DNA from: Amaricoccus sp047275745
Lineage (GTDB): Bacteria; Pseudomonadota; Alphaproteobacteria; Rhodobacterales; Rhodobacteraceae
Length of the DNA: 64,000 nt
Direction of reading: 5' to 3'
Assembly: GCF_047275745.1 (NCBI RefSeq)
Contig: NZ_JBKQWU010000003.1
Coordinates: 1-64,000, forward strand
This document shows positions 43,643 through 52,712 of this stretch, one piece after another. The notes under the pieces are model-generated. The model worked only from the letters and a program-made list of their open reading frames with translations. It searched no databases and was not told where the DNA came from. The position numbers were made by a program, and so were the translations under genes. The first letter of the stretch is position 1. The number at the start of each line of letters is the position of its first letter.

Positions 43643-44347
43643 ATGAAGGCCCCGATCGATCTCTACTACTGGCCGACGCCGAACGGGCACAAGATCTCGA
43701 TCGCGCTCTGCGAGATGGATCTGCCGTTCAACGTGAAGCTCGTGAACATCGGCGCGGGGGAGCAGTTCGAGCCGGATTTCCTCCGCATCGCACCGAACAA
43801 CCGGATGCCCGCGATCGTCGATCCCGAGGGGCCGGATGGCCAGCCGATCGCAATCTTCGAATCCGGCGCGATCCTGCAGTACCTCGGCCGCAAGACCGGG
43901 CGCTTCTATGGCACCTCCGAGCGGGAGCGGGTCGAGATCGACAAATGGCTCATGTGGCAGATGGGCGGCGTCGGCCCGATGGCGGGCCAGGCGCATCACT
44001 TCCTGAACTACGCGCCCGCGATGGAGCCGCCGAACGATCTGCCCTACGCGAAGGACCGCTACCGGCGCGAGGTCGGGCGGCTCTATGGCGTGCTCGACCG
44101 CCGGCTCGCCGATCGCGACTATGTCGCGGGTTCCTATTCGATCGCCGACATGGCGATCTGGCCCTGGGCACGGGGCTGGGAGAAGCAGCAGCAGGATATC
44201 GCGGACTGGCCCAACATGGGCGCCTGGCTCGACCGCGTGGGCGAGCGCCCCGCGGTTCAGGCCGGTGTCACGCTCGCGGACGACAAGCGCGGCGATCTGA
44301 CCACCGATCGCGCGGCGCAGCGGATTCTGTTCGGCCGGCCGGACTGA
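43643..44347 (+). CDS. Glutathione S-transferase family protein (Nu class, YfcG/YghU-like)
   Basis: A 234-residue GST. The thioredoxin-like N-domain has YYWPTPNGHKISIALCEM (about 8-25) and FLRIAPNNRMPAIVD with FESGAILQYLGRKTG, the pattern of Nu-class enzymes that act as disulfide-bond reductases with bound glutathione. An all-helical C-domain ends with the conserved YSIADMAIWPWARGW and DWPNMGAWLDRVGERPAV. Start ATG 43643 fits GGGAGG at proper spacing; ATG 43637 directly abuts it. Just upstream is a 12-base direct repeat (GAAGCCCTTGTT, 43608-43631). The 177-base gap after it shows no gene. Confidence 0.88.
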   Translation: MKAPIDLYYWPTPNGHKISIALCEMDLPFNVKLVNIGAGEQFEPDFLRIAPNNRMPAIVDPEGPDGQPIAIFESGAILQYLGRKTGRFYGTSERERVEIDKWLMWQMGGVGPMAGQAHHFLNYAPAMEPPNDLPYAKDRYRREVGRLYGVLDRRLADRDYVAGSYSIADMAIWPWARGWEKQQQDIADWPNMGAWLDRVGERPAVQAGVTLADDKRGDLTTDRAAQRILFGRPD

Positions 44348-44524
44348 TCCCCGGCTCCGACCGATACCCGATACCCGACCCCGGCCCGTGCCCCGGCGAC
44401 GGTCGGGGATGGGGCCGGGACGGACATTCCAGCCCTTCGGCCTTGCCCGCCGGCGGTGGGGTGGGTATGGCCTTGCCGACCGCCGGCCCCGTTCGGCGCC
44501 CCCTTGAACCCGGACTCGCGGCCC

Positions 44525-45562
44525 ATGACCGAGATCACCATAACCCGACCGGACGACTGGCATCTGCATCTGCGCGACGGCGAGATGCTGAGGGGCGTCC
44601 TGCCCGCCTCGCGCGATTTCGCCCGCGCGATCATCATGCCGAACCTCGTGCCCCCGGTCGTCACCGGCGCGGAGGCCGCCGCCTATCGCGACCGCATCCT
44701 GGCCGCGCGGCCCGAGGGGCAGGGCTTCGAGCCGCTGATGACGCTCTACCTGACCGAAGGGACCGATCCCGAGGATGTGGCCAGCGCCGCCGCTTCCGGC
44801 CTCGTCACGGCGGTCAAGCTCTATCCGGCCGGGGCCACGACCAATTCCGCGAGCGGCGTGCGCGATGTCGCGAAGGTCATGGGCGTGCTCGAACGGATGG
44901 CCGAGATCGGCCTGCCGCTCTGTGTCCATGGCGAGGTGACCGACCCGGCGGTCGATATCTTCGACCGCGAGGCCGCCTTCATCGAGCGGGTGCTGGACCC
45001 GGTTCGCACCCGGCTGCCGGAACTCCGGATCATCATGGAGCATGTGACGACCAGGGACGGGATCGACTACATCGCGGGCTCCGGGGAGAACCTCGCCGGA
45101 TCGCTGACCGTCCACCACCTGATCCTGAACCGCAACGACCTGCTGGTCGGGGGCGTGAAGCCGCATTTCTACTGCCTGCCGATCGTGAAGCGCGAGCACC
45201 ACCGCGCCGCTCTCGTCGCGGCGGCGACCGGGGGCGACCCGCGCTTCTTCCTCGGCACCGACAGCGCGCCGCATTCGAAGGACCGCAAGGAATGCGACTG
45301 CTGCGCCGCGGGCGTCTTCACCGCGCCGAATGCGATGGCCTGGCTCGCCCAGGTCTTCGAGGCGGAAGGCGCGCTCGACCGGCTCGAAGGTTTCGCCTCG
45401 CTCAACGGCCCGGCCTGGTACGGACTGCCGCCGAACGCGGAGAAGCTGACGCTGCGGCGGTCCGAAGCGCCCCTGCCCGCCCCGGAAGCGCTCCAAACCG
45501 GCGCCGGGCCCGTCGTCGTCTTCGATCCGGGGCTCCCGCTTCACTGGCACGTGGTCGCCTGA
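44525..45562 (+). CDS. pyrC: Dihydroorotase
   Basis: A zinc amidohydrolase of pyrimidine synthesis (class II), 345 residues from ATG 44525. Metal ligands: DDWHLHLRDG, the carboxylated Lys in AVKLYPAGATTNS, CVHGE, and the Asp in LGTDSAPHSKDRKE. The upstream open frame to 44456 lacks homology. pyrE follows after 74 bases. Confidence 0.97.
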   Translation: MTEITITRPDDWHLHLRDGEMLRGVLPASRDFARAIIMPNLVPPVVTGAEAAAYRDRILAARPEGQGFEPLMTLYLTEGTDPEDVASAAASGLVTAVKLYPAGATTNSASGVRDVAKVMGVLERMAEIGLPLCVHGEVTDPAVDIFDREAAFIERVLDPVRTRLPELRIIMEHVTTRDGIDYIAGSGENLAGSLTVHHLILNRNDLLVGGVKPHFYCLPIVKREHHRAALVAAATGGDPRFFLGTDSAPHSKDRKECDCCAAGVFTAPNAMAWLAQVFEAEGALDRLEGFASLNGPAWYGLPPNAEKLTLRRSEAPLPAPEALQTGAGPVVVFDPGLPLHWHVVA

Positions 45563-45586
45563 AGCGCGACCTGACAAACTCGACCT

Positions 45587-45628
45587 GAAACTCTCGACCA
45601 GGCACTCTCGACCGGACACTCTCGAAAG
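45587..45628 (+). repeat. Three tandem 14-base repeats between pyrC and pyrE
   Basis: Three 14-base units share the core ACTCTCGA: starts at 45587, 45601 and 45615, all within the 74-base pyrC-pyrE gap, the last merging into the pyrE ribosome site (AAAGGA). A diverged fourth copy (AACTCGACC) lies just upstream. The repeat is short and its role is unknown. Confidence 0.7.
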
Positions 45629-45636
45629 GATCAGCC

Positions 45637-46332
45637 ATGTTCGCCAACACCTTCCCGACCGAGGCGGAGATGGCGCGGCTCTTCGCGCGGATGCTCTGGG
45701 AGATCCGGGCGGTGCATTTCAACGCCGCCGAGCCCTACAAGTTCGCCTCCGGCATGGCGAGCCCGGTCTATATCGACTGCCGCAAGATCCTCTCCTACCC
45801 CCGGGTCCGGAGCGCGGTGATCGACTTCGCCGCCGCCACCATCCTGCGCGGCGCGGGTTTCGAGCAGTTCGACGCGGTCGCGGGCGGCGAGACGGCGGGC
45901 ATCCCGCTCGCTGCGCTTCTGGCCGACCGTCTCGGCCTGCCGATGATCTACGTCCGCAAGAAGCCGAAGGGCCATGGCCGGGGGGCGCGGATCGAGGGCG
46001 AACTGCCCGAGGGCGCGCGGGTGCTGGTCATCGAGGACCTGACCACCGCGGGCGGCAGCATGATGAGCTTCATCGAGGCGATCCGCGCGGCGGGCGGCGT
46101 GGTCGAGCACGGAATAGCGCTCTTCTACTATGACATCTTCCCCGAGGGCCGGCCGGGAATGCGGGCGAAGGGCGTCACGCTCCACAACATCTCGACCTGG
46201 CGCGACGTGCTCGCCGAGGCGCGACGCGACCGGCTGTTCGACGAGCGCACGCTGGGCGAAGTCGGCGACTTCCTCGCCGCGCCGCTCGAATGGTCGGCAG
46301 CCCATGGCGGCGTCTCCTCGCTCGGAACCTGA
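45637..46332 (+). CDS. pyrE: Orotate phosphoribosyltransferase
   Basis: Makes OMP from orotate and PRPP, 231 residues. An N-terminal KFASGMASPVYIDCRK block binds substrate, and the PRPP loop is VLVIEDLTTAGGSM. The product of PyrC becomes its substrate after PyrD oxidation. The start ATG 45637 has AAAGGATC upstream. It is followed by a 229-base gap without a recognised gene, containing a GCGGCCC/GGGCCGC hairpin (46379-46396) and no clear promoter. Confidence 0.96.
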   Translation: MFANTFPTEAEMARLFARMLWEIRAVHFNAAEPYKFASGMASPVYIDCRKILSYPRVRSAVIDFAAATILRGAGFEQFDAVAGGETAGIPLAALLADRLGLPMIYVRKKPKGHGRGARIEGELPEGARVLVIEDLTTAGGSMMSFIEAIRAAGGVVEHGIALFYYDIFPEGRPGMRAKGVTLHNISTWRDVLAEARRDRLFDERTLGEVGDFLAAPLEWSAAHGGVSSLGT

Positions 46333-46561
46333 CGATTTCTCTCGTCAGTCCAACATCTTGAAACACTCCGCTCCCACGGCGGCCCGCTCGGGCCGCGCGT
46401 GTCGGTGGTGCTTGATCCCGGCGACAACATCGACATACTCCGACTCAGTGCGGCGGGTCCGCCGGGAGGAAGCGACCACCCCGACAGGAGACGATGCGAC
46501 AAAGCATCGCAATGGCTGAAAGACTCAATCGGCCCACCTTGTGGCCACCAAGGACAGACCC

Positions 46562-49024
46562 ATGAACCAGCCGCAGCAATCCCTCCCGCTGTCACGCACC
46601 CGTTCCACCGATCCCGAACACCTCGCCAACGAGATCATCGACCGGCTGATGTATCGCATCGGCAAGAACTCCCGCGCCGCGAAACCCTATGACTGGCTGG
46701 AAGCGTCGATCCTCGTGATCCGCGACCGCGCCATCGAGCGCTGGATGGAGACGACGAGCGACACCTACGCCGCCGGCACCAAGCGCGTCTATTACCTGAG
46801 CCTCGAATTCCTGATCGGCCGGCTGATGCGCGACGCGGTCAGCAACCTCGGCCTGCTGGAGCCGATGCGCGACGCGCTGAAAATCCTGAAGGTCGATCTC
46901 GACCTGATCGCCGAACTTGAAGCCGACGCCGCGCTCGGCAACGGCGGCCTCGGCCGGCTCGCCGCCTGTTTCATGGAGAGCATGGCGACCGTCGGCCTGC
47001 CCGCCTATGGCTACGGCATCCGCTACCGCCACGGCCTCTTTCGCCAGAAGATTTCCGATGGCTACCAGGTCGAACTGCCGGAGACCTGGCTCGAGCACGG
47101 CAATCCGTGGGAATTCGACCGGCGCGAGGCCGCCTACGAGATCGGCTTCGGCGGCCGCGTCGAGTTCCACGAGGCCAGCGGCGCCGAGGAGAAATTCGTC
47201 TGGGTGCCGCAGGAACGGGTGATCGCGACCGCCTATGACACGCCGATCGTCGGCTGGCGCGCGGAGCGGGTGAACACGCTGCGGCTCTGGAAGGCCGAAC
47301 CGCTCGATCCGATCCGCCTCGACGCCTTCAACGCGGGCGATCACGCGGGCTCGCTCGCCGAGAGCAACCGCGCCGATGCGCTGACCCGCGTGCTCTACCC
47401 CGCAGACACCTCGCCCGCCGGGCAGGAACTGCGGCTCCGGCAGGAGTATTTCTTCTCCGCCGCCTCGCTCAAGGACATCATCCGCCGCCACCTGCAGCAA
47501 TACGAGACGCTCGACAATCTCGGCGAGAAGGTCTCGGTCCAGCTCAACGACACCCACCCGGCGGTCTGCGTGCTGGAGCTTATGCGGCTGCTGGTCGACG
47601 AACACGGGATGACCTCGACCAAGGCGTGGAAGATCACCCAGGAGACGATCAGCTACACCAACCACACGCTGTTGCCCGAGGCGCTCGAAAGCTGGCCGGT
47701 GCCGCTCTTCGAACGGATGCTGCCCCGGCACATGCAGATCCTCTACGAGATCAACGCGCGGTTGCTGCGCCAGGCCCGGACCGAGCTTCGGATGCACGAC
47801 GACCAGATCCGCAACATCAGCCTCATCGACGAGGATGGCGAGCGGCGGGTGCGGATGGGCAATCTCGCCTTCGCGGGCGCGCATTCGATCAACGGCGTCT
47901 CGGCGCTCCACACCGAACTCATGAAGGAGACGGTCTTCGCCGATCTCCACAAGATGTTCCCGACGCGGATCAACAACAAGACGAACGGCATCACGCCCCG
48001 GCGCTGGCTCATGCAGTGCAATCCCGGTCTCTTCAGCCTGATCCGCGAGGCGATCGGCGACGGCTTCATGGACGATATCGAGAAGATCGCGGATATCGAG
48101 AAATTCGCGAAGGACGCCGAGTTCCAGAAGCAGTTCGCGGCGGTGAAGCTCGCGAACAAGGAGAGGCTCGCGGGGCTGGTCCGGGAACGGATGGGGGTGA
48201 AGGTCAATCCGGAGTCGCTCTTCGACATCCAGATCAAGCGCATTCACGAATACAAGCGCCAGCTTCTCAACATCATCGAGGCCGTGGCGCTCTACGACCA
48301 GATCCGGTCCCACCCGGAACGCGATTGGGTGCCGCGCGTTAAGTTCTTCGCGGGCAAGGCGGCGCCGACCTACTACAACGCCAAGCTCATCATCAAGCTG
48401 GCGAACGACGTTGCCAGGGTCATCAACGCGAACCCGTCCGTGCGCGAGGTGCTCAAGATCGTGTTCGTGCCGAACTACAACGTGAGCCTCGCGGAAGTTC
48501 TGGTTCCGGCCGCGAACCTCAGCGAACAGATCTCGACCGCCGGCATGGAAGCTTCCGGCACCGGCAACATGAAGTTCGCGCTGAACGGCGCGATCACCAT
48601 CGGCACGATGGACGGCGCCAATGTCGAGATCAGCGAACAGGTCGGCATGGACAATATCGTCATCTTCGGCCTGAGCGCGTCGGAGGTGGCGGCCAAGCGG
48701 GCCGAGGGCTACGACCCGCGCCAGGTGATCGAACGGTCGCCCGAACTCAGCCAGGCACTCACCGCGATCGCCTCGGGCGTCTTCTCGCCCGACGATCCCG
48801 ACCGCTACAAGGGACTGATCGGCGGGCTCTACGACCACGACTGGTTCATGGTGGCGGCTGATTTCGACTCCTACGCCGCCGCCCAGCGCCGGGTCGATGC
48901 GATCTGGAGCGACAGTTCGGACTGGTGGGAAAAATCGATCCTGAACACGGCGCGGATGGCCTGGTTCTCGTCGGATCGCACGATCCGCGAGTATGCGCGG
49001 GAAATCTGGAAGGTCGATATCTAG
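46562..49024 (+). CDS. glgP: Glycogen/starch/alpha-glucan phosphorylase
   Basis: Releases glucose-1-P from glycogen, 820 residues from ATG 46562 (AAGGA upstream; GTG 46541 is an alternative). The N-terminus has TKRVYYLSLEFLIGR, the centre HTLLPEALESWP, FDIQIKRIHEYKRQLLN and KAAPTYYNAKLIIKL. The PLP site is EASGTGNMKFALNGA, followed by TIGTMDGANVEI. First gene of the glg cluster; glgB follows after 48 bases. Confidence 0.97.
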   Translation: MNQPQQSLPLSRTRSTDPEHLANEIIDRLMYRIGKNSRAAKPYDWLEASILVIRDRAIERWMETTSDTYAAGTKRVYYLSLEFLIGRLMRDAVSNLGLLEPMRDALKILKVDLDLIAELEADAALGNGGLGRLAACFMESMATVGLPAYGYGIRYRHGLFRQKISDGYQVELPETWLEHGNPWEFDRREAAYEIGFGGRVEFHEASGAEEKFVWVPQERVIATAYDTPIVGWRAERVNTLRLWKAEPLDPIRLDAFNAGDHAGSLAESNRADALTRVLYPADTSPAGQELRLRQEYFFSAASLKDIIRRHLQQYETLDNLGEKVSVQLNDTHPAVCVLELMRLLVDEHGMTSTKAWKITQETISYTNHTLLPEALESWPVPLFERMLPRHMQILYEINARLLRQARTELRMHDDQIRNISLIDEDGERRVRMGNLAFAGAHSINGVSALHTELMKETVFADLHKMFPTRINNKTNGITPRRWLMQCNPGLFSLIREAIGDGFMDDIEKIADIEKFAKDAEFQKQFAAVKLANKERLAGLVRERMGVKVNPESLFDIQIKRIHEYKRQLLNIIEAVALYDQIRSHPERDWVPRVKFFAGKAAPTYYNAKLIIKLANDVARVINANPSVREVLKIVFVPNYNVSLAEVLVPAANLSEQISTAGMEASGTGNMKFALNGAITIGTMDGANVEISEQVGMDNIVIFGLSASEVAAKRAEGYDPRQVIERSPELSQALTAIASGVFSPDDPDRYKGLIGGLYDHDWFMVAADFDSYAAAQRRVDAIWSDSSDWWEKSILNTARMAWFSSDRTIREYAREIWKVDI

Positions 49025-49072
49025 AACAGATGGCCGGCGCGCCGTGCCGGTCACGATGGAGGGACGCCTATC

Positions 49073-51385
49073 GTGAAGAAACCGACAGCGCGCGCCAGGT
49101 CGGGCGGAAAATCCGGGCCGGACGAGACATCCGGCGCGGATGAGAAACCCGTGTCGGGCGGCAAGTCCGGGACGGGCGGGCGGTCCAAGGCGACGCCCGG
49201 GCTTCCTCCCGGAGAGATCGAGGCGATCGTCGATGGCCGGCACGGCGATCCCTTCGCCGTGCTCGGGCCGCATTCGGTGGGCGCGCGGCTCTTCGCCCGC
49301 GCCTTCGTCGAGGGCGCCGACACGCTCGCCGTCGAGACGCTGGAGGGCAAGCCCGCCGGTGAGCTCGAACGCAAGCACGACGCGGGCTATTTCGAAGGCT
49401 TCCTCAAGATCCGCAAGCGCCAGCCGCTGCGCTACCGGGCGCGCAACGAGGGCGGCGAATGGGAGGTCGTCGATCCCTATTCCTTCGGCCCGGTGCTCGG
49501 GCCGATGGACGACTACTACATCCGCGAGGGCAGCCACCTCCGGCTCTTCGACAAGATGGGCGCGCATCCGATCAGCCATGAAGGCGCGGAAGGGGTGCAT
49601 TTCGCCGTCTGGGCCCCGAATGCGAGCCGGGTGAGCGTCGTCGGGCCGTTCAACGCCTGGGACGGGCGGCGCCATGTCATGCGCCTGCGCCGCGATACCG
49701 GCATCTGGGAGATCTTCCTGCCCCACGTCCATTGCGGCGAGCCCTACAAATACGAGATCCTCGGCCCCGACGGGACGCCGCAGCCCCTGAAGGCCGATCC
49801 CTTCGCCCGCGCCGCCGAGCTTCGTCCGGCGACCGCCTCGGTGATCGCGCCCTGGCTCGACCATGAATGGGGCGACACGGCGCATCGCGAGTTCTGGGCC
49901 AAGACCGATCCCCGGCGCCAGCCGATCTCGACCTACGAGGTTCATCCCGGCTCCTGGAAGCGGCGCGAGGACGGCTCCTTCCTGAGTTGGGACGAACTCG
50001 CCGACGATCTCATCCCCTATGTCGTCGAGATGGGCTTCACCCATATCGAGTTCCTGCCGGTCAGCGAGCACCCCTACGATCCGTCATGGGGCTACCAGAC
50101 CACCGGCCTCTACGCGCCCAGCGCCCGGTTCGGCCCGCCCGAGGGGTTCGCGCGCTTCGTCGACGGCGCGCATCGCGCGGGGATCGGCGTCATCATCGAC
50201 TGGGTTCCGGCGCATTTCCCGACCGACGCGCATGGGCTCGCGCATTTCGACGGAACCGCGCTCTACGAACACGCCGATCCGCGGCAGGGGTTCCACCCCG
50301 ACTGGAACACCGCGATCTACAATTTCGGCCGGCAGGAAGTGATGAGCTATCTCATCAACAACGCGCTCTACTGGTCCGAGATCTTTCACGTCGACGGGCT
50401 GCGCGTCGATGCCGTGGCCTCGATGCTCTATCTCGACTATTCGCGCCGCCAGGGGGAGTGGATTCCGAACCGCTACGGCGGGCGCGAGAATCTCGAGGCG
50501 GTCGAGTTCCTGCGCGGCATGAACAAGGCGGTCTACGGCAGCCACCCGGGCACGATCACCATCGCCGAGGAAAGCACGAGCTGGCCCAAGGTCTCGGCGC
50601 CGGTGCACGAGGAGGGCCTCGGCTTCGGGTTCAAGTGGAACATGGGGTTCATGCATGACTCGCTGCAGTATTTCCAGCGCGACCCGATCTACCGGAGCTT
50701 CCACCACAACGACCTGACCTTCGGGCTGCTCTACGCATTCTCCGAGAATTTCGTGCTGCCGATCAGCCATGACGAGGTGGTGCACGGCAAGGGCAGCCTT
50801 CTCGGCAAGATGCCCGGCGACGCCTGGCAGAAATTCGCGAACCTGCGGTCCTATCTCGCCTACATGTGGGGCTATCCGGGCAAGAAGCTCCTGTTCATGG
50901 GGCAGGAATTCGGCCAGGGCGCGGAATGGTCGGAATCGCGCGGGCTCGACTGGTGGCAGCTCGGCCTGCCCGAGCATCAGGGAGTCCGCGATCTGGTGCG
51001 CGACCTGAACCTGGCCTATCGCGACCTGCCCGCGATGCATGCCCGGGACTGCGAGGGCGAGGGTTTCGGCTGGCTGATCGCCGATGACGCGCGCAACTCG
51101 GTCTATGCCTGGAGCCGGCAGGCGCCGGATGCGAACCAGATCGTCGTCGTCTGCAACCTGACGCCGGCGACCCACGACCACTACCGGGTCCCCTTCCCGA
51201 AAGAGGGGCGCTGGCGGGAGATCATCAATACCGACGCGGCGGCCTATGGCGGTTCCGGCAAGGGCAACATGGGCGGCGTGACCGCGACGCGGGACGACAG
51301 CGGAATCGGCGCGCATATGGTTCTGCCGCCGCTCTCCGTGACGTGGCTGGAACATGAGCCCGAGACGCAGGACTCAACAAAATGA
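49073..51385 (+). CDS. glgB: 1,4-alpha-glucan branching enzyme
   Basis: Adds alpha-1,6 branches to glycogen, 770 residues, GTG start with GGAGGG upstream. The first about 40 residues are a basic/Gly-Ser linker of low complexity. Then come CBM48-type domains (HGDPFAVLGPH; GVHFAVWAPNASRVSVVG), the GH13 barrel with nucleophile Asp in DGLRVDAVASMLYLDYSR and acid Glu in TIAEESTSWP, then LPISHDEVVHGKGSLL. GlgC starts 18 bases later. Confidence 0.97.
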   Translation: MKKPTARARSGGKSGPDETSGADEKPVSGGKSGTGGRSKATPGLPPGEIEAIVDGRHGDPFAVLGPHSVGARLFARAFVEGADTLAVETLEGKPAGELERKHDAGYFEGFLKIRKRQPLRYRARNEGGEWEVVDPYSFGPVLGPMDDYYIREGSHLRLFDKMGAHPISHEGAEGVHFAVWAPNASRVSVVGPFNAWDGRRHVMRLRRDTGIWEIFLPHVHCGEPYKYEILGPDGTPQPLKADPFARAAELRPATASVIAPWLDHEWGDTAHREFWAKTDPRRQPISTYEVHPGSWKRREDGSFLSWDELADDLIPYVVEMGFTHIEFLPVSEHPYDPSWGYQTTGLYAPSARFGPPEGFARFVDGAHRAGIGVIIDWVPAHFPTDAHGLAHFDGTALYEHADPRQGFHPDWNTAIYNFGRQEVMSYLINNALYWSEIFHVDGLRVDAVASMLYLDYSRRQGEWIPNRYGGRENLEAVEFLRGMNKAVYGSHPGTITIAEESTSWPKVSAPVHEEGLGFGFKWNMGFMHDSLQYFQRDPIYRSFHHNDLTFGLLYAFSENFVLPISHDEVVHGKGSLLGKMPGDAWQKFANLRSYLAYMWGYPGKKLLFMGQEFGQGAEWSESRGLDWWQLGLPEHQGVRDLVRDLNLAYRDLPAMHARDCEGEGFGWLIADDARNSVYAWSRQAPDANQIVVVCNLTPATHDHYRVPFPKEGRWREIINTDAAAYGGSGKGNMGGVTATRDDSGIGAHMVLPPLSVTWLEHEPETQDSTK

Positions 51386-51403
51386 CAGGACGGGGGAAAT
51401 ACC

Positions 51404-52663
51404 GTGGTTGAAAAGAAAGCGCAGCCGCTCGCGAGAGACGCGATGGCTTATGTCCTCGCGGGTGGACGCGGAAGCCGGCTGAAGGAACTGACGGACCGGC
51501 GTGCCAAGCCCGCCGTCTACTTCGGCGGCAAAGCGCGGATCATCGATTTCGCGCTGTCGAACGCGCTCAATTCCGGCATCCGCCGCATGGGCGTCGCGAC
51601 CCAGTACAAGGCGCACAGTCTCATCCGCCACCTGCAGCGCGGCTGGAACTTCCTCCGCACCGAGCGGAACGAGAGCTTCGACATCCTGCCCGCGAGCCAG
51701 CGCGTCAGCGAGACGCAGTGGTACGAGGGCACCGCCGACGCGGTCTTCCAGAACATCGACATCATCGAGGACTATCACCCGGAATTCATGGTGATCCTCG
51801 CCGGCGACCACATCTACAAGATGGACTACGAGCTGATGCTGCGCCAGCACGTCGACTCGGGCGCCGATGTGACCGTGGGCTGCCTCGAAGTGCCGCGGAT
51901 GGAGGCGGTCGGCTTCGGTGTCATGCATGTCAACGAGAACGACGAGATCACCGCCTTCGTCGAGAAACCCGCCGACCCGCCGGGCATCCCCGGCCAGCCG
52001 GACATGGCGCTCGCCTCGATGGGGATCTACGTCTTCAGCACCAAGTTCCTGATGGATCTGCTGCGCCGCGACGCGGCCGACCCGAATTCAAGCCGCGACT
52101 TCGGCAAGGACATCATCCCCTACGTGGTCGAGAACGGGAAGGCGATCGCGCACCGCTTCAGCCAGTCCTGCGTCCGGTCGAGCCATGAGGCGACCTCGTA
52201 CTGGCGCGATGTCGGAACGGTCGACGCCTATTGGGAAGCGAACATCGACCTCACCGACATCATTCCCGAACTCGACCTCTACGAGCGGAACTGGCCGATC
52301 TGGACCTATGCCGAGATCACGCCCCCGGCGAAATTCGTCCATGACGAGGACGGGCGCCGCGGCTCGGCGGTCAGCTCGCTGATCTCGGGCGACTGCATCG
52401 TCTCGGGCGCCTCGATCCGGCGCAGCCTGCTCTCCACCGGCACCAAGGCGCATTCCTACGCCAGTCTCGAAGAGGCGGTGATCCTGCCCGATGTCCATAT
52501 CGGCCGCAACGCGCGGCTGCGGAAGGTGGTCGTGGATCGGGGCGTGATCATCCCCGACGGGCTCATCGTCGGCGAGGACCCGGAGCTTGACGGCAAGCGG
52601 TTCCGGCGGACGGACAACGGCGTCTGCCTGATCACCCAGCCGATGCTCGACAAGCTCGGCTGA
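51404..52663 (+). CDS. glgC: Glucose-1-phosphate adenylyltransferase
   Basis: Makes ADP-glucose, the committed donor for glycogen, 419 residues. GTG start with GGGGGAAA upstream. It has AYVLAGGRGSRLKELTDRRAKPAVYFGGK (nucleotide binding), YEGTADAVFQNID, ILAGDHIYKMDYE, FVEKPADPPG, and a left-handed helix C-domain (SLISGDCIVSGASI). Typically allosterically controlled by glycolytic intermediates. Confidence 0.97.
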   Translation: MVEKKAQPLARDAMAYVLAGGRGSRLKELTDRRAKPAVYFGGKARIIDFALSNALNSGIRRMGVATQYKAHSLIRHLQRGWNFLRTERNESFDILPASQRVSETQWYEGTADAVFQNIDIIEDYHPEFMVILAGDHIYKMDYELMLRQHVDSGADVTVGCLEVPRMEAVGFGVMHVNENDEITAFVEKPADPPGIPGQPDMALASMGIYVFSTKFLMDLLRRDAADPNSSRDFGKDIIPYVVENGKAIAHRFSQSCVRSSHEATSYWRDVGTVDAYWEANIDLTDIIPELDLYERNWPIWTYAEITPPAKFVHDEDGRRGSAVSSLISGDCIVSGASIRRSLLSTGTKAHSYASLEEAVILPDVHIGRNARLRKVVVDRGVIIPDGLIVGEDPELDGKRFRRTDNGVCLITQPMLDKLG

Positions 52664-52680
52664 CGCGTGCCCATGCCCCG

Positions 52681-52712
52681 GTGAAACGATGAAGATGTGA
52701 AACGATGAAGAT
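52681..52712 (+). repeat. Perfect 16-base tandem duplication over the glgA start
   Basis: GTGAAACGATGAAGAT occurs twice, end to end (52681-52696 and 52697-52712). The second copy holds the glgA ATG (52705). The first copy holds an ATG (52689) that reads only Met-Lys-Met before TGA. Confidence 0.95.

Noticed and set aside
43505..45619. 704-codon minus-strand frame opposite the GST and pyrC genes
   Set aside because: Antisense shadow; the forward genes have clear active-site motifs.
46592..50071. 1159-codon open frame on the minus strand across glgP and glgB
   Set aside because: It is antisense to two clear enzymes, has low-complexity Arg/Gly/Asp-rich composition and no domain; long antisense frames are expected in very GC-rich codon use.
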